DNA of 64,000 nucleotides from positions 1 through 64,000 of the forward strand of contig BMSM01000019.1 in assembly GCA_014649155.1 (NCBI GenBank). Direction: 5' to 3'. Below, piece after piece: positions 60,065 to 64,000 of the stretch. This DNA comes from Streptomyces griseoviridis. GTDB taxonomy: Bacteria; Actinomycetota; Actinomycetes; Streptomycetales; Streptomycetaceae. The notes beneath the pieces were generated by a model. That model was not told where the DNA came from, did no database searches, and saw only the letters and a list, made by a program, of their open reading frames with translations. The first letter of the stretch is position 1. Every line of letters starts with the position of its first letter. A program made the position numbers and the translations under genes.

Positions 60065-60490
60065 TCAGAGGTCGAGCAGGACCGTGAACGGGCCGTCGTT
60101 CGTCAGGGACACCCGCATGTGCGCCCCGAACCGGCCCGTCGTCACGGTCGCGCCCAGCTCGCGCAGCCGGGCGACCACCGCGTCGACCAGCGGTTCGGCG
60201 ACCTCGCCGGGGGCGGCGGCGTTCCAGGTGGGGCGGCGGCCCTTGCGGGCGTCGCCGTACAGGGTGAACTGGCTGACCACCAGCAGCGGCGCGTCGACGT
60301 CGCTGCACGACTTCTCGCCGTGCAGCACCCGCAGCGACCAGAGCTTGCGGGCGAGCTGCGCGGCCTTCTCCTCGGTGTCCTCGTGGGTCACGCCGACCAG
60401 GACGCACAGTCCCTCGCCGGTGAAGCCGCCCACCGGCTCGCCGTCCACCACGACACTCGCGCCGTCCGCCCGCTGTACCACCGCTCGCAT
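60065..60490 (-). CDS. dtd: D-aminoacyl-tRNA deacylase
   Basis: 141 residues from ATG 60490. The active-site SQFTLYG and the NDGPFT (family NxGPxT) motifs are present. Dtd removes D-amino acids, and glycine, from tRNA. The rest of the fold (RAVVQRADGASVVVDG start) is canonical. It converges on the MITE. Confidence 0.95.
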   Translation of the reverse strand: MRAVVQRADGASVVVDGEPVGGFTGEGLCVLVGVTHEDTEEKAAQLARKLWSLRVLHGEKSCSDVDAPLLVVSQFTLYGDARKGRRPTWNAAAPGEVAEPLVDAVVARLRELGATVTTGRFGAHMRVSLTNDGPFTVLLDL

Positions 60491-60658
60491 GCCGCCATGA
60501 TGCCGTGCGCCCCCCGGGCGCCGGCGGGCGGCCCCGTACGGGTTGCTTTTCGGCCCCGAACCCCCCATCTGGGGCCGATCGGGGGCACTCGGTCACATAG
60601 CGGCCGACCGGGGTGGCACGATGCTTCCATTAGCCGGTCGAGGGGACGGTTGAGGCAC

Positions 60659-61315
60659 ATGAGCACACCGAGCACCGGGCAGCCGTCGAGGACTGTCTCG
60701 TTGACGTACATGGCCGGCAGGGACAGGCTCCGGCCGCCCGTGCAGCGCACGGACAGCCCGGAGCTGCCCGTCGGCCCGCCATCCGGGGGGAGCCCGCAGG
60801 GGAGCACACAGGCAAGCACACCGAGCGCCGATCTGGCCGGGCTGAGCCTGCCCGAGCTGCGCGCCCTGCGCCGGGACGCCCAGCGCGAGGAGACCGACCT
60901 GAGTTACGTACGACGGCTGCTCCAGGGGCGGATCGACATCCTCCGGGCCGAGCTGGACCGGCGCTCTCCCGCCCCGGCGGCGACCGCCGGGGGGTCCATG
61001 GTCGAGCGGCTCCCGGCGATCCTCACGGACGCCCCGGCCCGGCACCGCTCCTCCGCCCGGCATGTGACGCTGGGCACGCCGCGGAGCGAGGAGTACCGGC
61101 AGCTGGCCGCCGAGATGCTGGACGAGGTCGAGCTGTCGGACCTCGGGGCCCGTACCGATCCCGAGCTGACCGCGGCGATGGCCCGGCTGGTCCGTTACGA
61201 GCAGCAGGTCTCCCGGCGGCGGCAGCGCCTGCAGCGCACGGCGGACGGCTGCGGCGCCGAGATCGCCCGCCGGTACCGTGAAGGGGAAGCACAAGTAGAC
61301 GACCTGCTGGCGTGA
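60659..61315 (+). CDS. rsiG: c-di-GMP-dependent anti-sigma factor RsiG
   Basis: 218 residues. Two coiled-coil c-di-GMP motifs E(X)3S(X)2R(X)3Q(X)3D are exact: E78-S82-R85-Q89-D93 and E180-S184-R187-Q191-D195. The linker between is Ala/Arg/Pro-rich. RsiG with c-di-GMP holds the sporulation sigma factor WhiG inactive. ATG 60659 with GAGG upstream; the first 60 residues are variable. whiG itself is not in the window. Confidence 0.95.
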   Translation: MSTPSTGQPSRTVSLTYMAGRDRLRPPVQRTDSPELPVGPPSGGSPQGSTQASTPSADLAGLSLPELRALRRDAQREETDLSYVRRLLQGRIDILRAELDRRSPAPAATAGGSMVERLPAILTDAPARHRSSARHVTLGTPRSEEYRQLAAEMLDEVELSDLGARTDPELTAAMARLVRYEQQVSRRRQRLQRTADGCGAEIARRYREGEAQVDDLLA

Positions 61316-61387
61316 CCCGCCGGCCCGGTGATCCCGGGCCGTGCCGGGCCGGCCGTCCGGCGGGTCCCCGTCGGAAGGCCACCGCCG

Positions 61388-62377
61388 ATGACCGCGCCCC
61401 AGCCGCCCATGACCCAGCAGTCCGCGTCCGCCGGACCGGTACCGCCCGTCCTCGCCGAGGTCGTGCGGTCCGGGTTCGTCGAGGGGCGGCACCGCGGCAG
61501 CCTGGTGGTGCTGGCCGCCGACGGCGGTGTGGAGCTGGCGCTCGGTGACCCGGCCGCGCCCGTCTTCCCGCGCTCGGCCAACAAGCCCATGCAGGCCGCC
61601 GGGGTGTTGCGGGCCGGGCTTGACCTGGCGGGGGAGCGGTTGGCGCTGGCCGCCGCGAGCCACTCTGGAGAATCGTTTCACCGTGATCTGGTGCGGACCC
61701 TGCTCGCCGAGCGCGGACTGGACGCGGGGCAGCTCCAGTGCCCGCTCGACCTGCCGCTCGACCCCGAGGAGCGGGACGCCTACCTGGCCGCCGGGGCCGT
61801 CCCGGACCGCGTGACCATGAACTGCTCCGGGAAGCACACCGCGATGCTGGCCGTCTGCGCCGAGCGCGGCTGGCCCCTGGAGAGCTACCTGGACCCCGGC
61901 CACCCGCTCCAGCGGCTCATCCACGAGGTGGTCGAGGAGGCCGCGGGCGAACCGGTCGCCGCCGTCGGCACCGACGGGTGCGGGGCGCCGCTGCTGGCCC
62001 TCTCCCTGACCGGGCTGGCCCGCGCCTTCCGCTCCTTCGTGCTCGCCGCGCCGGGCTCGGCCGAGCGCCGGGTCGCCGACGCGATGCGGGCGCACCCCGA
62101 GTACGTCGCCGGCACCCGCCGCGCCGACACCTGGCTGATGCGGGAGGTGCCCGGCGCGCTGTCCAAGATGGGCGCCGAGGCCGTGCAGGCGGTGGCCCTG
62201 CCCGACGGCCGCGCGCTGGCCTTCAAGATCGAGGACGGGGCGACGCGGGCGCTCGGCCCGGTGCTGGCCCGCGCGCTGCCGCTGCTCGGCGTGACGGGAC
62301 CCGTGGTGGCGCGGATCGGGCGGTCGCCGCTGCTGGGCGGGGGCCGCGAGGTGGGGGAGATCCGCGCCGCGTTCTGA
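61388..62377 (+). CDS. Asparaginase (rhizobial-type, AnsA/ReAII family)
   Basis: 329 residues. The Ser/Lys/Cys residues of this zinc-dependent, non-classical asparaginase fold are visible in FPRSANKPMQAAG, SHSGESFH, NCSGKHTAML and GTDGCGAPLLAL. It deamidates asparagine to aspartate. ATG 61388 is preferred over the longer frame start at 61328. A 72-bp gap follows rsiG. Confidence 0.9.
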   Translation: MTAPQPPMTQQSASAGPVPPVLAEVVRSGFVEGRHRGSLVVLAADGGVELALGDPAAPVFPRSANKPMQAAGVLRAGLDLAGERLALAAASHSGESFHRDLVRTLLAERGLDAGQLQCPLDLPLDPEERDAYLAAGAVPDRVTMNCSGKHTAMLAVCAERGWPLESYLDPGHPLQRLIHEVVEEAAGEPVAAVGTDGCGAPLLALSLTGLARAFRSFVLAAPGSAERRVADAMRAHPEYVAGTRRADTWLMREVPGALSKMGAEAVQAVALPDGRALAFKIEDGATRALGPVLARALPLLGVTGPVVARIGRSPLLGGGREVGEIRAAF

Positions 62378-62432
62378 GCGCACCGGCACAAGGCCGCGCC
62401 CGGGGCGGGGCGCGCGGCCTACCGTGAGCGCC

Positions 62433-63686
62433 ATGAGCAGCCGCACCGACATCGACGTACGCCCCGTCACCGAGGACGAACTGCCGGACTGGGAGCGGGC
62501 CGTGAACACCGGGTTCCTCCGGTCGCCCGCCGTGGGCGAGGAGTACCTGGCGGCCAGGCGGCACCGGTTCGTCCCCGGGCGGGTGCAGGGCGCCTTCGAC
62601 GGCGGGCGGTGCGTGGCGACCTTCCGGTCCTTCGCGCAGGAACTCACGGCGGTCGGCGGCGCCTTCGTGGCGGCGGCCGCGATCTCCCACGTCACCGTCA
62701 CCCCGACCCACCGCCGCCGCGGTCTGCTGACCCGGATGATGGCCCGGGAGCTGACCGCCGCGAGGGAGCGCGGGGACGTGGTGGCCACGCTGATCGCCGC
62801 CGAGTACCCGATCTACGGACGGTACGGGTTCGGCCCGGCGACCACGACGGCCGAGTGGACCGTCGACGTGCCGCGGGCCGGTCTCGACCCCCGCCGGGCC
62901 GCGCCGGCGGACGGCGGCCGGATCGACCTGGTGGACGGCGCGGACGTCCGCCGGCTCGGCCCCGCCCTGCACGAACGGCTGCGCCGCGACCGGGCGGGCG
63001 CGGTCGGCCGGGACGCGTTGTGGTGGCGGACGCACACCGGTGAGCTGCGGTTCGAGGCGTCCTGGACGGAGCCGTTCCACGCCGTGTACCGCTCGGCGGA
63101 CGGCGAGGTCGAGGGCATGGCCGCCTACCGGGCGGACGACACCTGGGGCGACGCCAAGCAGCCGCTGAACACGGTGAGCGTGGACCGGCTCATCGGCGTG
63201 ACCCCGGCCGCCGAACGCGCCCTGTGGCACTTCCTGTGCTCGATCGACTGGGCCGTGACGGTCCGGAGCGGCCCGCGCGCCCCCGACGACCTGCTCCCGC
63301 ACTTCCTGCCCGACCCGCGCGCCGCCAGGATCACCACCCAGGCCGACTGGCTGTGGGTGCGGGTCCTCGACGTCGTGCGGGCGCTGGAGGCGCGGACGTA
63401 CGGCGGTCGGGGAAGGCTGGTGCTGGAGGTCGTCGACGCGGCGGGGCCGGCCGGCGGGCGGTGGCGGCTGGAGGCGTCGGCCGAGGGGGCGTCCTGCCGG
63501 GCGACGGCCGAGGGCGCGGACCTGGTGCTCGGCGCGGGCGAGCTGTCCCGGCTCTGGCTGGGCGACGAGTCGGCGGTGCGGCTGGCGGCGCTGGGCCTGG
63601 TCCGGGAAGAACGAGCGGGCGCCGCCCGGCTGGCCGACGCCCTGCTGCGTACGTCCAGGCGCCCTTGGTGCCCGGACATGTTCTGA
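62433..63686 (+). CDS. Eis-like GNAT acetyltransferase with SCP2 domain
   Basis: 417 residues. Two GNAT units (first near VTVTPTHRRRGLLTRMMARELT, then a non-classical one with LDVVRALEAR...) and a C-terminal SCP2-like sterol-carrier domain are the Eis layout. Eis acetylates aminoglycosides or peptides. TACCGT lies 7 bp before ATG 62433, which suggests a leaderless mRNA; ATG 62424 is another choice. Confidence 0.88.
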   Translation: MSSRTDIDVRPVTEDELPDWERAVNTGFLRSPAVGEEYLAARRHRFVPGRVQGAFDGGRCVATFRSFAQELTAVGGAFVAAAAISHVTVTPTHRRRGLLTRMMARELTAARERGDVVATLIAAEYPIYGRYGFGPATTTAEWTVDVPRAGLDPRRAAPADGGRIDLVDGADVRRLGPALHERLRRDRAGAVGRDALWWRTHTGELRFEASWTEPFHAVYRSADGEVEGMAAYRADDTWGDAKQPLNTVSVDRLIGVTPAAERALWHFLCSIDWAVTVRSGPRAPDDLLPHFLPDPRAARITTQADWLWVRVLDVVRALEARTYGGRGRLVLEVVDAAGPAGGRWRLEASAEGASCRATAEGADLVLGAGELSRLWLGDESAVRLAALGLVREERAGAARLADALLRTSRRPWCPDMF

Positions 63687-63849
63687 CGGGGTACCGCTCG
63701 TGGTCCCCGGCTCCGGTGGGTCCTCCTCGTCTCGTGGGAACGGGTGGGCGTATCCGTGGCGTGCTCCCCGGGTACTGCTTGTGCGGTTGTGTGTGCGGTT
63801 GTTGTTCGGTTGTGGTGGTGCCGCCCGTTCTCCGTCCGGACTCCCGGCT

Positions 63850-63880
63850 CCCCTTCGGAAGGGGGCCCGGACGCGGGCCC
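63850..63880. terminator. Twin hairpins between Eis-like and last gene
   Basis: CCCCTT/AAGGGG and GGGCCCG/CGGGCCC stems follow each other. They lie between two convergent genes and could end both transcripts. The rest of 63687-63849 is low-complexity (repeated TGTGCGGTTG) with no gene. Confidence 0.6.
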
Positions 63881-63891
63881 GTCGGACGGGT

Positions 63892-64000
63892 TCAGCCCGA
63901 CTGGGCGAGCAGCATCACGAGGATCACCGCTCCGATGCCGCTGATCGCGGTGTTCCGCGCCTTGATGCCGATGGACAGCGCCACGAAGGCGATGATGCCC
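63892..64000 (-). CDS. Partial membrane protein, C-terminus only
   Basis: The last 35 residues of a minus-strand gene cut by the window edge: ...FVALSIGIKARN and a hydrophobic helix ending LVMLLAQSG. At least one membrane helix; family not identified. Confidence 0.65.
   Translation of the reverse strand, partial: GIIAFVALSIGIKARNTAISGIGAVILVMLLAQSG

Noticed and set aside
63744..63944. A small ORF near the right edge
   Set aside because: It crosses the hairpins and the partial membrane gene; low-complexity sequence.

Overview
The window is high-GC (about 70% or more) actinobacterial chromosome, almost certainly Streptomyces. Support comes from GTG starts, many ATGA/GTGA gene overlaps, apparently leaderless genes, and typical streptomycete families: GlnR, Nur, the c-di-GMP-linked anti-sigma factor RsiG, MshD of mycothiol synthesis, DUF5753/DUF397 regulators and SCO6880-family proteins. 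No rRNA, tRNA, CRISPR array, full-length IS or prophage was recognised.

Layout. 1-665: terminator and a GNAT acetyltransferase. 679-9287: a chromosomal type IV secretion-like locus with VirD4-, VirB4-, SCO6880/PrgI-, VirB6-, VirB8- and VirB2-like genes on the minus strand, and a divergent VirB1-like SLT-NlpC/P60 hydrolase, but no relaxase. 9506-13336: PAP2 phosphatase, secreted FAD oxidase, LolA-like lipoprotein and two small proteins. 13357-13790: CsoR with its operator. 13980-24650: a phosphate block with DUF47-pit, pstSCAB (a PHO box made of 11-bp units upstream of pstS, a strong hairpin between pstS and pstC), a Nudix hydrolase, a CHAD protein and ppk. 25211-29703: ECF sigma factor, zinc-finger anti-sigma and ABC transporter cassette. 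29915-36735: FMN hydroxy-acid oxidase, carboxylesterase and a RiPP locus. 36899-39813: mshD and a secreted 5'-nucleotidase. 40054-42191: twin 40-residue basic proteins and an ABC exporter. 42157-43778: XRE/DUF5753 regulator with two DUF397 proteins. 43765-45810: pectate lyase-pectinesterase fusion. 45933-49509: two-component system and HtrA-like protease. 49621-54992: LacI regulator, glnR, hydrolase, MoaD-like protein and membrane proteins. 55205-56567: a Cys-containing leader peptide and a rhodanese operon. 56667-64000: small genes, nitrobindin, nur, ygfZ, a 77-bp MITE, dtd, rsiG, asparaginase, an Eis-like acetyltransferase and a partial membrane protein.

The most unusual item is the RiPP locus at 33072-36735. 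A 97-residue precursor has an FxLD-lanthipeptide-like leader (YGLDVRVV) and a C-terminal half of three tandem 22-residue units around WPMTSGTMHPM. The precursor has no cysteine, yet it is followed by a full-length LanB-type dehydratase that keeps both its glutamylation and elimination signatures, with no LanC cyclase in the window. That predicts a repetitive peptide carrying dehydrated Ser/Thr but no lanthionine rings. Other notable items are the relaxase-less type IV apparatus whose VirD4-like protein has lost its Walker A motif, a MITE whose CTAG target duplication contains the ygfZ stop codon, and the twin basic peptides ahead of an exporter.
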